A stretch of 64,000 nucleotides of DNA from Colletes latitarsis (GCF_051014445.1 NC_135144.1:4960001-5024000), one strand, 5' to 3'; counted from the first letter of the stretch, positions 24,190 through 36,490 are shown. Numbers and translations are program-made. Notes: generated by a model not told the origin, from the letters alone.

Positions 24190-27045
24190 TGAACATTGAC
24201 AACTTTAACAAAGCACGTGTAATTTCAAAATTGTTAAATAATATACACAATGTTGTTATGAATTTTAATATAGAAGTATTTAAATTCTTTAACACTTTGA
24301 CTGCCACGTCATATATGGATGACAAGACTTTACACTTTGAAATTAAAACGATTAATTGTCAAACTGAAATGTTAAAAGAAATAAATTTGCATAGGATTCG
24401 TGAATTTTAGTGTGGATTCGACAGTAAGTACCAGGATGAATTTTAATTTATATAGTTTACAATTGTCTAAAATTAAAGTTTTGGTCTCGTTAAAAAATTT
24501 TTACGTGTTAAATTTAACGAGGCACGTGTAATTTTAAAGACAACTTTTAATAAAACGCTGTGCTATTTAAATAAATGTATTCGTCCAAGTTAGTATAGGG
24601 TTAGAACTTTTCACTTGGGAATTAATACAATTAACTGTCAAACTGAAATGTTAAAAGAAATAAATTTGCATAAGATTCATGAATTTTAGTGTGGATTCGA
24701 CAGTAAGTACCAGGATGAATTTTAATTTATATAGTTTACAATTGTCTAAAATTAGTTTTGATTTCGTTAAAAAATTTTAGTCAACGTGTTAAATTTAACG
24801 AAGCACGTGTAATTTTAAAGCCAACTTTTAATAAAACGCTGTGGTATTTAAATAAATGTATTCGTCCAAGTTAGTATAGGGTTAGAACTTTTCACTTTGA
24901 AATTAAAACGATTAATTGTCAAACTGAAATGTTAAAAGAAATAAATTTGCATAGGATTTATGAATTTTAGTGTGGATTCGACAGTAAGTACCAGGATGAA
25001 TTGTAATTTATATAGTTTACAATTGTCTAAAATTAGTTTTGATTTCGTTAAAAAATTTTAGTCAACGTGTTAAATTTAACGAAGCACGTGTAATTTTAAA
25101 GCCAACTTTTAATAAAACGCTGAGGTACTTAAATAAATGTATTCGTCAAAGTTAGTATAGGGTTAGAACTTTTCAATTTGGAATTAAAACAATTAACTGT
25201 CAAACTGAAATGTTAAAAGAAATAAATTTGCATAGGATTCGTGAATTTTAGTGTGGATTCGACAGTAAGTACCAGGATGAATTATAATTTATATAGTTTA
25301 CAATTGTCTAAAATTAGTTTTGATTTCGTTAAAAAATTTTAGTCAACGTGTTAAATTTAACGAAGTACGTGTAATTTTAAAGCCAACTTTTAATAAAACG
25401 CTGTGATATTTAAATAAATGTATTCGTCTAAGTTAGTATAGGGTTAGAACTTTTCACTTTGGAATGAAAACAATTAACTGTCAAACTGAAATGTTAAAAG
25501 AAATAAATTTGCATAGGATTCGTGAATTTTAGTGTGGATTCGACAGTAAGTACCAGGATGAATTATAATTTATATAGTTTACAATTGTCTAAAATTAGTT
25601 TTGATTTCGTTAAAAAATTTTAGTCAACGTGTTAAATTTAACGAAGTACGTGTAATTTTAAAGCCAACTTTTAATAAAACGCTGTGGTATTTAAATAAAT
25701 GTATTCGTCCAAGTTAGTATAGGGTTAGAATTTTTCACTTTGGAATTAAAACAATTAACTGTCAAACTGAAATGTTAAAAGAAATAAATTTGCAATGGAT
25801 TCGTGAATTTTAGTGTGGATTCGAAAATAAGTACCAGGATGAATTGTAATTTATATAGTTTACAATTGTCTAAAATTAAAGTTTTAGTCTCGTTAACAAA
25901 TTTTTACGTGTTAAATTTAACGAAGCACGTGTAATTTTAAAGCCAACTTTTAATAAAACACTGTGGTACTTAAATAAATGTATTCGTCCAAGTTAGTATA
26001 GGGTTAGAACTTTTCACTTTGAAATTAAAACGATTAATTGTCAAACTGAAATGTTAAAAGAAATAAATTTGCATAGGATTTATGAATTTTAGTGTGGATT
26101 CGACAGTAAGTACCAGGATGAATTTTAATTTATATAGTTTACAATTGTCTAAAATTAGTTTTGATTTCGTTAAAAAATTTTAGTCAACGTGTTAAATTTA
26201 ACGAAGCACGTGTAATTTTAAAGCCAACTTTTAATAAAACACTGTGGTACTTAAATAAATGTATTCGTCCAAGTTAGTATAGGGTTAGAACTTTTCACTT
26301 TGAAATTAAAACGATTAATTGTCAAACTGAAATGTTAAAAGAAATAAATTTGCATAGGATTTATGAATTTTAGTGTGGATTCGACAGTAAGTACCAGGAT
26401 GAATTTTAATTTATATAGTTTACAATTGTCTAAAATTAGTTTTGATTTCGTTAAAAAATTTTAGTCAACGTGTTAAATTTAACGAAGCACGTGTAATTTT
26501 AAAGACAACTTTTAATAAAACGCTGTGGTATTTAAATAAATGTATTCGTCCAAGTTAGTATAGGGTTAGAACTTTTCAATTTGGAATTAAAACAATTAAC
26601 TGTCAAACTGAAATGTTAAAAGAAATAAATTTGCATAGGATTCGTGAATTTTAGTGTGGATTCGACAGTAAGTACCAGGATGAATTATAATTTATATAGT
26701 TTACAATTGTCTAAAATTAGTTTTGATTTCGTTAAAAAATTTTAGTCAACGTGTTAAATTTAACGAAGCACGTGTAATTTTAAAGCCAACTTTTAATAAA
26801 ACGCTGAGGTACTTAAATAAATGTATTCGTCAAAGTTAGTATAGGGTTAGAACTTTTCACTTTGGAATTAAAACGATTAATTGTCAAACTGAAATGTTAA
26901 AAGAAATAAATTTGCATAGGATTCGTGAATTTTAGTGTGGATTCGACAGTAAGTACCAGGATGAATTTTAATTTATATAGTTTACAATTGTCTAAAATTG
27001 AAGTTTTGGTCTCGTTAAAAAATTGTAGTCAACGTGTGTTTAAAT
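24190..27045 (+). repeat. Satellite-like tandem array, ten copies of a ~281-bp unit
   Basis: The motif TGTGGATTCGACAGTAAGTA or a variant starts at 24411, 24690, 24971, 25252, 25533, 25814, 26093, 26374, 26655 and 26936, so spacing is 279 or 281 bp. Units with 279 bp carry TTAAAGTTTTGGTCTCG; units with 281 bp carry TTAGTTTTGATTTCG and TAGTCAACGTG. The order is one 279 unit, four 281, one 279, three 281, then a 279-like last unit. The first, most diverged unit starts near 24190. Unit-to-unit identity is high, so amplification is recent or homogenised. Confidence 0.95.
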
Positions 27046-27667
27046 GAATTTATTTGTTCAAGTTCGTACAGGAGAAAAAAGTGAAATGTACGCAAGTTGG
27101 AATTTATATGTATCTATAATATTATTTTCTAATAATAAATTGGTATTGTTTGATACTAATTGCATCTAACCAGACAATTGAACAGATCCGTCTTTGTTTC
27201 ATCTCGTCTTACAGTTCTCTGCTTCCCTTCCGGTTCCCTTAATAAAGCTGAGCTCTAGTTACATGAGCTTCTAAATGCTCTGCTCCCGAAACGCAACCCC
27301 CTGTCTCCAGACAAGCTTCCCCAACCCAGCTTCGATTTGATGTTCCTGTCGAACGATAGGTAGCTACAGATGTTGCCAATATCCTCGGCTCAGTCGCTGA
27401 GGCAACCGATATAGTAACCAATTAACTCCAAAATCCGGATATCGCGATTCCTCGCGAATTTGTCGGTAATTTGCCTTGTGTTTCGTGCGCGAAGACAGAC
27501 TATGAAGATTAACGATGCGAGCAATTTCGACGTGTGACACGTTTTGGGGTTTGATAGAAGTACGTATAGTCACATTATGTTAGTCCTATTGTTGACTTCG
27601 TAAACTGATACACGATTACAAACAACATGGTTTACATTTGAAGAAAGGAATTTTTAAAGTCGATATA
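27046..27667. other. No gene recognised; GC-richer island sharing a 55-bp motif with 34.3 kb
   Basis: At 27345-27399 the sequence CGATAGGTAGCTACAGATGT and TTGCCAATATC correspond to 34314-34369. The shared segment suggests an old dispersed repeat. No coding frame is convincing. Confidence 0.45.
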
Positions 27668-28375
27668 CAGGATGGGCCAACCAAACGTTACCACGTTCAA
27701 TTACAAAATAATTACGATTGCAAAAAATATTTCTTATGCAAGTTATATGACAACGAAAGACTGATACAGTGTAAACACTTTTTTTGAACCAAAGGTCATT
27801 TTCTTCGTATTTTTTAAGGTCGACAATATTCAATTTGTACAATTAAAGTGAAACATGAAATTAATTTGGAAATAAACATGTTCACTATTCCACAGGTCTT
27901 AAAGAAATCTGGGCGACTTGAACATCATTAAATTTATAATATATCTACATATTTCTTATTCACGTATTACATTAAATGTTCAAAATGGTGTCCCTTCACA
28001 ACTATGCGTTGTCTGAATCTGAGCAACGAGTGATTGTAGTGATCTTTCAATGGTTCCATTACTTATGGCAGCATAAGATGTAATTATTTTTCTTTTCTTC
28101 TTTTTATTCTTATTATTATTCTTTTATTATTCTCTTAATTTTCCTCGCAAAACAAAATTGAAGGAATTGAAGACCATTTCCTGCCATTGTACATATCTGA
28201 ATATATTTTAACATCGAAGTTAAAAACTGCGAAGAAAGAAACCTTAGTCCAAGAAAATTGTTTACACTCCATCAGTCTTTCGTTGTCATATAATTCATAT
28301 AAGAAATATTTTTTTAAATCATTATAAGTAAAGGAGATATTTAGGTGACAATGTTTTGATCGACTATCCTGTATA
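27668..28375. mobile_element. Deleted Tc1/mariner-type element with ~190-bp inverted ends
   Basis: The left end (TATACAGGATGGGCCAACCA) and the right end (TATACAGGATAGTCGATCAA read inverted) head arms of about 190 bp (to ~27850 and from ~28190). The arms share ATGACAACGAAAGACTGAT and TTTCTTAT. Between them the minus strand at about 28090-27975 retains a transposase C-terminus resembling that of the gene at 1-1048. So this is an internally deleted relative of the DUF4817/DDE elements. Confidence 0.75.
27975..28090 (-). pseudogene. C-terminal remnant of DUF4817/DDE transposase
   Basis: The minus strand reads AAISNGTIERSLQSLVAQIQ and then a segment ending in GTPF. This corresponds position by position to the C-terminal region of the intact gene at the left edge (AACASISSDAVRLASQS, then RIQRCIDSDGHHFE). 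No catalytic region remains. Confidence 0.6.
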
Positions 28376-28657
28376 TTTAGTCTGACTAGAAATCGAAGAA
28401 CTATTGAGTGTAAATAGAATTTGAAGGGTAAAGTTGATATGGAATTTCTGTTTAATCTGCATTGAAAGAAATCCAGCAATGTTCCAAAGAATTATGAATT
28501 TATATACATTGTAGGAGTTAAATATTTTCTGAGTACATATACCTTTTCAACCACTCGATGTCTCAAATGTTTTAAATTAATTTGTTTTTCAAATCATTTA
28601 AAGGTATGAATCGAAATTCATTTCAAACACAACTTCAGAGCAATGGTTATAAATGTA

Positions 28658-28930
28658 TTGGGTTGACTAAGTATTTCGTGCGGTTTTTAACGATACTTAT
28701 CTTCAAGTTTTCTGTGAAACTCAACTAATTTCAGTTCAAATCTTAAAAGCATATAATTATTTGATAATTGATATTTGATTGTATATTATTACGAATAAGT
28801 TTGAGGTCTGGATTTTTTTTATAATTTTGACATAATTTTACAAATAAACATCCAAACGGAGCATTTGTATTATGGCGTTTTATTTTGAAAAAGGAACAAA
28901 CGAAGCGGAAACCTGTACAAAATGTAAAAT
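28658..28930 (+). mobile_element. Mariner fragment: 5' terminus and start of transposase
   Basis: TTGGGTTGACTAAGTATTTC follows TA at 28656-28657 and matches the general form of mariner termini. About 200 bp on, overlapping frames read EHLYYGVLF and FEKGTNEAETC, which resemble the N-terminus of mariner transposases (LLFEFKKG followed by AAE). The copy stops near 28930; the catalytic part is missing. Confidence 0.5.
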
Positions 28931-28977
28931 GTACCGGAGAAAATGTCTCCTAAAAACGAATCGAAAGTACTTTCTTA

Positions 28978-30068
28978 ACACGTTTAATGCCATGGAGGTC
29001 ACCGGTGACCGGCACTCAATTTGATGGTAATGCCGTGGAGGCGTGTCAACATTAGTAAAAATAGATAATTATAATAAAGGCCAATACTTATAAATTGTTC
29101 AATACTACCATTATTACTACAATGGTGTGCAGACATTAATACAGTATAAAACATAAAAATATCTTTATTTATACAATCAGCACAGTCTTCATAGTATGTC
29201 GCGACTTTTTTAGTATAATTTTTTGCGATTGTCCTAACTAGTGTAGGATTTAACGGAGAGAATATATTTGAAGAACAAATATACAAAGAATATAATTTTA
29301 ATAAACGAATTAGGAACACACAAATTAGCAATTAACAATTAACAACACAAATTCAAATCACATTAATTGGCAACACAACTTATAATCACGTCTCTCTTTC
29401 ACAATCATTCGTTTCCCACTCCTCGTTTTCTCGCTGTCCCTGGTTACCCATTCCTTCTCGAACAAAACACTCCCAAACCTTTTGCACATAAATTAACATT
29501 TAACAAAACTACAGCGTGGCACAAATATTCAATACAAATCTCCTACACTAGTTTTAATTGAATTTTTTTTTACAACATATTTTGCAAAATTGTAGCACAG
29601 TTCCCAGTACTTTTCCTAGCATTTTTTAGCACTCATGACGTCTTTTTTTCAGCAAGCTTTCACTATCATAGGATGAGTTAGTTGACGCGTAATCTTCATT
29701 CGAAGTTATATTAATTTTAAGGGCTAACTAAATAATTAAATAGAAGATATGAAATGCAAAAATTTGTGTAGTGTATAAAAGTGTAATAGATACTCTTATT
29801 TGATTGTTGGACCCACTCGAAAATAATAAACAAGAGAAACAGTTGCCTAACAACTCGAATAAGCAGTCCGATACAACTGATAATTGCAGAAAATAAGAAA
29901 ATCGCGCGAAATCGAAGAAATGCATTTCAACGCTACATTAAACATAATTATACACTTCAACTCATCTATTGTAGATAATATTTCAACATAATATGTATCA
30001 CACGATCAAGAATTCATGTTGACGCAACAAGCATTCTATGTAAAATTAACTTGGTATTCAACGTGTTA
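28978..30068. mobile_element. Possible TTAA-type (piggyBac-like) element, non-coding
   Basis: TTAACACGTTTAATGCC at the left and, inverted, TTTAACACGTTGAATACC at the right form imperfect inverted ends of ~20 bp with TTAA. Inside the left end is the perfect 14-bp palindrome GGTCACCGGTGACC (28997-29010) and a direct repeat of TAATGCC-TGGAGG. Frames within (for example 28999-29331 minus) have no recognisable domain. Confidence 0.35.
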
Positions 30069-30608
30069 AACATTTTTATTTTATTTAAAATTCGCTCACT
30101 GTAAAGTCCCCTCAATGGACAAAACTGTAATTCGTAAGAGGTTATTGAGTTACAGTTCGTGTTTAGCTTTTTATTGGAATTATGAAGCTATTTGAAAGAT
30201 GGGAATAGATCAGGACGTAAAATTTATTATCGAGTGAAGATATTTCCTACCATGAATGAACTACTTGTTTGCACTTTAGAACCGTACGAACTTCCTGGCC
30301 ATCCTAATATATATCCATTTTCACAATTTCTAAGGGTTTTCTTTAGAACACCGATAGTCAAACTTTCTATACGTTTTAAAAGTAATCTATTATATTTCGT
30401 TTGCAATGTAACTATTTAATCAATCGATGACAAATGTTAAACAATGTTAACTGTGAAATATTTTATTAACAGTGATTGGAACCCCTTGAGGTATTAGGAC
30501 AATAATTTAACCTATTAAATTTTTGTAAATATATTTAAAATTTGTCTTGTTTCATCTTAAAAAATGATGTCGAATGTCTCTTGACATTTATATCTTACCT
30601 TTTAAGAG
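30069..30608. other. No gene recognised
   Basis: AT-rich sequence with only short chance frames. Confidence 0.4.
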
Positions 30609-31189
30609 GGTATTCTAGTGTGAACTTTTGAAAAAATCGCTTTCTTTTGTTTATTCTTCTCGAAACTGTGTTTACCAGAACGGTATCCATAATATCTCAA
30701 AATCTATTCGACCAATTGGCTTGAAATTTTAAATGTACATTCAGTACATGTATGACTGTAGCTCGTACTAGAATCAACATAAAATTTTTACTTTATTTTT
30801 CTTTAGGACCCCAAAATTTAAAAAAAAGCATAAAAAAATTGATAATCAAACTTCAAAGTGTTGCCATTTTTTTAGTTATCGACTTTGTCCTTTTTCTCTA
30901 GTGCCAGCTATAGTCAAACTAATGCTAATAAAGAAACATTCACGGTTTTTCATTTCAAACAAACAATGGCCGGAATCACGAACTCCACGAGACGACCTTT
31001 TTTAAAAGCGATTATACTTGATAGTATGCAGTGCCACCAATTTTAACTTTTATTCGTTTAAGAAATTTAGAAATGCCACTAACACACGTGTAAATAAACC
31101 TTGTAAATTTTACTGCAAAAAGTGTTATAGTTTATTTGAAAAAAATTCCTCAAAAAAGTGAAAAAAATGTATTTCACACTAGAATATCT
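30609..31189 (+). repeat. Family X copy 2, with short inverted ends
   Basis: It starts GGGTATTCTAGTGTGAA and ends TTCACACTAGAATATC, an inverted match of 15 bp or more, enclosing ~580 bp. The interior aligns with the copies at 16.6 and 32.4 kb (for example GTTTACCAGAACGG, TTGGCTTGAAATTTTA, CACGAGACGA). The ends define family X as a small TIR element. Confidence 0.7.
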
Positions 31190-32416
31190 TTAAACAAATT
31201 CTCATTCGTATGAAAAAAGCTGTGTTTCGTTTAATTACTTTTATTCGCCATAAATCATTCATGCGTTAAAGGTTTAATATGAAACTTTGCATCTAGTTTT
31301 ATTTTAAACAATGGCAATGCTGAAGATGCTTCATCACGAGTATCATTCTGCATTTATTTGTGAAATGGAATATAGAAGAATAAACCGGAAAGCGCTATCA
31401 AAAGATTAAAAAATTTTAAAGATTTTGCTATTAACATACCAACTATTTTAAATAATCGACAAATATATATATAGGCTCAGTTTAGGTTTCAGAAGTTCTC
31501 TTGAAATTAACGACTTGATACTCTATACTTAGTTTGCTGCATTCTATTCATTTTTCACTTTTCAGCTTGAATTATACTGTATCTCGATCCGACAATTATC
31601 AAATAAATATATATTGTTACAGGAACCGGTAGTTTGAGGTACCGTATAATTACCAGTTTATTACAGACAAACAGAGAACCCGAGGCGATAATGACTACAG
31701 GCTACGATATCCTGCTAGTTAATATGTACACGTACATATGCGTACGCAGTTGACATCAAAGTTACCGACGCAATTTCCAATTTAAAAGCCGCCTCCGAAA
31801 TCACGTTATAAATTAAAAATGAATATAATAAGGTTTTTGTACAACTAATCTCTGAATAATAAGGAAGAAAGCTTTGAATACGGAAAATAGCTCGTGCAAC
31901 ATATCTTAAAAGTGTTTCGTGCTCGTTCAATTATATCTTTTTCGTTTCTTATTAGTTTCATATTCTAAGGTAATGTCTGTGACAGTATGTATATATATAT
32001 ACATTTGAGAATGTTATAATCGATTTGTAGAACAATTGCTATATAAAAGGAAAACAGCAAAGAAAAGAGATCGATAATAACGTTGTAGAAATAAAGAGTA
32101 ACCATTATTTTACTCATGAGTTATACATTCATTTATTTATTAGATAAATATCCTCACCCGTATTTCGAATAACATTAATTACTATTTTATAATACGTTCG
32201 TTGTTTATATTCAATATGTCTACGAACCAGTACGAAAATCGTTCCTATTTATGTAAGTATGACGAGACTCATTGTCAGATGCATCCTAGTGGTTGAAACC
32301 ACTATAATTGAATTTGAATTGAATTTAAACCACTAAATAATTGAACGACCATCTGTCGTTGTTCTTAACTCGTAATAACCACGCCTTTCTATCTTGCATT
32401 TTGTTTTACATAATGA
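31190..32416. other. No gene; possible LTR remnant at about 31615-32104
   Basis: TGTTACAGGAACCGGTAG at 31615 could be an LTR start. About 425 bp later are a TATA box (TATATAAAAGG, ~32040) and a poly(A) signal (AATAAAG, ~32091), followed by GTAACCA at 32098-32104, close to the inverse of the start. I find no matching 5-bp target duplication, so this stays a possibility. Confidence 0.3.
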
Positions 32417-32885
32417 GTTATCCAAAATAAACTATAAGAAGTTTTTAAAAATAAAAAACAAACTATTTTGAATTTTATTGATTTTCGTATTTAATTAACA
32501 AGTATCATCTATGACAATTATGTGTGGAAGGTGATATCTGTCAAATGACCACCTCGATCACGTTTACATACATCAATTCAAACATCAAAATTTTCGATGA
32601 CATTATTGTTACAAGAGTATAAAAATTTAGAAGCGTTTTTCTCGAAAGTATATTTACCCGAACAGAGTTTGTGATATTTCAAAATCTACATGACCAATTT
32701 GCTTAAACTTTTAGGTGAATATTCAGTACATCTATGACTATAGTTCTTATTAGAATAAACCCAAAATTTTTATTTTTTATCTTTCTTTAGGCCCCTGAAA
32801 TTGAAAAGCAACATGACAAAATCGATGATTAGACTTCGAATCATTTTTTTAATTATTGACTTTTTTCTCTCGTTTTAATACCTGC

Positions 32886-33903
32886 CATAGAAAAGAAAAG
32901 GAGGGGGGTGCGTTTCGTCCGGGCCTGCTAGTGGACTCGTCAGTACGGTTTTCTAGCAGGCTCTGCCTTAGACGACTAGAATATTGGGAAGTTGTTCAAG
33001 GATTGTATACAGGGTGTTCGGCCACCCCTGGGAAAAATTTTAATGGGAGATTCTAGAAACCAAAATAAGACGAAAATCAAGAATACTAATTTGTTGATTG
33101 AGGCCTAGTTAAAAAGTTATTAAAGTTTAAAGTTTCACCCGTACTGAATTTTTTTCTCGAAAATGCGCAAGATTTGGGGGGTATGTCTATTCACCAAAAA
33201 TGATTGTAATTGATCCCCACAGCTAACAATATTTTTTTCAGAACGATTTTAAATATTTTAATTTCGTTGAAAAATTTTACAACTTCTCGAATTTTTGTCT
33301 AGAAAGTGGGTGGGATTTCGGGGGTATGTCTACTCACCAAAAATGATTGTAATTGACCCCCGCAACCGAAAATAATTTTTTCAGAACGATTTGAATTTTT
33401 CTTTTTTCGTCGAAAAATTTAAGCACCTAATTAGGTTTTCAGTAAGGAATTTTTTTCTCGAAAGTGCTTAGGATTTCGAGGGTATGTATAATGATCCAAA
33501 ATGATTGTAATTGACCCCTGCAAACGAAAACAATTTTTTTAGAATGATTTGAAAAATTTTTTTTTCGCCGAAAAATTTCAACACTTACCCGATTTTTTTT
33601 CTCGAAAGTGGATAGGATTTCGAAGGTATGTGTATTCACCAAAAATGATTGTAATTGACCCCCGCAACCGAAAATAATTTTTCCAGAACGATTTGAAATT
33701 TTTAAATTTAATTGTTAATAACTTTTTAACGAAGCCTCCATCAACAAATTGGTATTCTTGATTTTCGTCTTATTTTGGCCTCTGGAATCCCCCATTAAAA
33801 TTTTTCCCACGGTTGGCCGAACACTGTATAGCAACCGAGAGGTCGGTCGAGTGCTTGTGAGAGCGCGACCCCTCTGGTGGCGAGCATGAAAAGCGACGAC
33901 ACA
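32886..33903 (+). mobile_element. GC-rich cassette (copy 1) split by family A
   Basis: Flanks 32886-33009 and 33827-33903 match, in reverse complement, 61982-62101 and 60733-60814. The cassette includes a conserved hairpin (GGGCCTGCTAG pairing with CTAGCAGGC) and GCGACCCCTCTGGTGGCGAG. Without family A it would be about 200 bp. It is probably a small non-autonomous element with a GC content unlike its surroundings. Confidence 0.75.
33010..33826 (-). mobile_element. Family A element (A7), no core, R blocks only
   Basis: CAGGGTGTTCGGCCACCCC at 33010 and GGCCGAACACTG at 33826 (two C lost) sit beside TA. It contains about four R blocks and no core at all. Confidence 0.9.
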
Positions 33904-34002
33904 ATCTCATACTAACTAAGAATCTTCCATACTTTTTGATTTCAAACAAATAGAATGACTGTAATCATAGACACCGTGAGACGAAATTGTCTATCATTGT
34001 AG

Positions 34003-34808
34003 CTTAGATATAGAAGAAAGTAACAAGTAACATATTCTCATTCAACGTCCTAAAGGTACTTTTAGATGACTCTGAATACATATAAGAACAAATGACGTTA
34101 GACCGTTAAATTTTTATCTACACGAGAACGTATCGCTAAATTCTTCGCTCCAATCAAGTTTGCAATGCGGTAAGCTGTCTGCTTCAACGTAAAGGAGAGC
34201 CTACATACATGGCGGAGCATGGTTGAAATTCAACGTTTGTTTAACAACGTACGGAATGTTGTCCCTTCAATACCCTTAAACGACAGATCCCAAGATCAGG
34301 TACGTTCTCGGCTCCCGTCGAGCGATAGGTACCGCCAGATGTTGCCAATATCTTTGGCTCGCTCACTGGAACAGCAAACACAGTGGCTAACTAGTTCGAG
34401 CCTGTGGCTCGTGGAAGCGGCAAAGGAGCTAGAAACCAAGTTTCTGAACCGTAACCCCGTAATAGTCGAGAGATTTGCCGTGTGTGCAGGTTACAACGAT
34501 CGCCGAATTGTTGCACAAAGGTGAAGTTCGATCCAAGTATAGCGAAATTTCCTAAACCGTGATACTCCCCTTTTGTTTCGCCCCGAAACAATGCATAGCT
34601 CTCTATTACCGCGGAAATCAACGTAAGCGTAGCCAGGCGTGGTTTAATCAACAACTCCCAACAATTGTCCAACCTTTTCGTTCCTTTCTACGAAAGCTTT
34701 CCGGGATTTTGTTCCGATTCGCGTTAGGCACACGGTGGAGTCAAATTAGAAAAATCTGCTTTGTTACGAAATTTATCTTTGCAGAACGATTTGTCTGAAA
34801 CGTTTATA
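34003..34808. other. No gene recognised; GC-richer island
   Basis: Frames of 79-101 codons overlap on both strands (34219-34798) without recognisable domains. At 34314-34369 it shares a 55-bp motif with 27345-27399. Confidence 0.4.
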
Positions 34809-34810
34809 TA

Positions 34811-35817
34811 CAGTGCGTATTATAAATATATACCAATCCGCTTATATTTAAATATTTTTACAGATTCGAAAAAGATTATGAAGATACGGCACTTTCGAAT
34901 AATTTATAATATTATTTAAGTAAATAAAACGAAAAAAAAAATTAGTTTTGGTTGCGGGGCTTAATTACAATCATTTTTTGTCAATACACATACCTCTGAA
35001 ATCCTACACACTTTTAAGAAAAAAATTCTTTACCGAAAATCTAATGTGAGGCCACGAAATGCTTCCCTGATGTGAATGCTTAAAATATCATAATTCCTGA
35101 ACGGATTGGAGGATTTTAATTTTTCAAAATGCAAATAACACGTATTTTAGTGGAGAATATGTAGAAATTCTAACAATATTGAAAAAATTGTTCCTTGACA
35201 CCGTAAAGTGAAAAAACCCCTCTAAAACTGGCCCAATTTTCAAATGGCCATAACTCCTACAATAGTAAAGGTATCTCATTGAAATTTTTTTCTGAGGCAG
35301 AGCTCATGGGTTCCTACAAAAAAAGTATTAGACAACTTTCCTATAGAGCGTCAAACAAATCTATTAAAAATGAAAAACAAGTTTTTAAGAAAAATTGATA
35401 AGGTGCCTAAACTTTTCGGTGAAAAAAAAAATTTCAAATCGTTCTAGAAAAATTATTTTCGGTTACAGGAGTCAACTACAATCATTTTTGAAATCCTATC
35501 TACTTTCGAGAAAAAAAATTCGTTTAATTCGTATAATTCGTAGTGGTGGAAACGTAATAAATTATTAAATTTTTGTTTTCGTACATAAGATTTAAAATAA
35601 AATGTGTTTTGTTTACAGTTAGTATATTTATGAAACACAGATTAAACAATATTTCCGTCATTTAAGTTATTAATGACAATAAACTAACGGGACTGCTTTT
35701 GAATATTTAGATAGCTTTTGCTATCTAGGAATAGAAAGTACTATTATAGCTTAATTTATTTCCAAATGATCAAATTCCTTATATTTTAAGGGGTTGGTAT
35801 AGTTATGATACGCACTG
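34811..35817. mobile_element. TIR element CAGTGCGTATCATAAC with a family A fragment inside
   Basis: CAGTGCGTATTATAAATATA at 34811 after TA, and the inverse of CAGTGCGTATCATAACTATA ending at 35817 before TA, form inverted ends of ~30 bp. The family A fragment A8 occupies 34933-35522. No transposase remains. Confidence 0.7.
34933..35522 (+). mobile_element. Family A fragment (A8), both ends missing
   Basis: R block, one core and part of another R block, without either TIR. It lies in the element at 34811-35817. Confidence 0.85.
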
Positions 35818-36010
35818 TATTTTAAATTCATTAAAAAACTTTATTATCCCTCGAAATTATGTGTCAAGTTTCGTTCTACTTTTCCTCAAAGTTGAATCAG
35901 TCAATTATAAAAAGTTTCGATATGTATTTTAAATTCATTAAACAATAAAATTTATCCCTGGAAATCATGTGTCAAGTTTGTTTCTACTTTTCTTCAAAGT
36001 TCAATAAACC
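35817..36010 (+). repeat. Two-copy tandem duplication, 107-bp period
   Basis: GTATTTTAAATTCATTAAA begins at 35817 and again at 35924; the following ~80 bp (including ATGTGTCAAGTTT) is repeated with divergence. The first copy overlaps the end of the preceding TIR element. Confidence 0.8.
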
Positions 36011-36274
36011 TAATTTTTTATTACTCATAAATAATAAACAGAATAGGAAGTATGGTTAGTAGGAGAAGTTCCAAAACCTAGAATTAAAAATTCTGGAAAC
36101 GTACCTGTGTTTCTCATGAGTAATAACGCTTAGATTAACCATTCCTTTTAATATTTTTTTAACCGAATCTCGTTTTATCAACTTTTTAAATTGTTTATAG
36201 AAGCTATAATACTTCAAAAAATTCAAAGTCCCGAAAATGGCAAAAATATCTGTATTGCAAACCCATTCCTTTTA

Positions 36275-36490
36275 ACACGTTGACTGTCAGATCAAAACGG
36301 TGAAATTATTTACGAGAACTCTAAAACTCTGATTTTAGATAAGCGTAAACTACATAAATTAAAATTTGTACTTATTTTCGAAACCACGCTAAAATTCATG
36401 AATCCTATTCAAATTTATTTCCTTCAACATTTCAGCTTGAGAATTAATCGCTTTAGTTCCAAAATGAAATGACGTAGCAGTCAAAATGAA
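36275..36490 (-). repeat. Lone monomer related to the 24-27 kb satellite, inverted
   Basis: On the minus strand it reads TTTTGACTGCTACGTCAT, then CTGAAATGTTGAAGGAAATA, GGATTCATGAATTTTAG and GTCAACGTGTTAA, matching the satellite unit in order. It starts at TTAACACGTTGACTG and ends CAGTCAAAA, so the monomer itself has short inverted ends like a MITE. Confidence 0.85.

Larger units (their letters stand above)
32417..34002 (+). repeat. Family X copy 3, interrupted by a GC-rich cassette and a family A element
   Basis: Segments 32417-~32885 and ~33904-34002 align in order with the uninterrupted copy at 16579-17083, joined there between AGTACCTGGTATAG and ACTCATCCTAA. The gap here holds the GC-rich cassette, which itself holds family A copy A7. 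Confidence 0.8.

Noticed and set aside
24190..27045. CRISPR-like array
   Set aside because: Units are ~281 bp and repetitive along their whole length with no unique spacers; this is a satellite.
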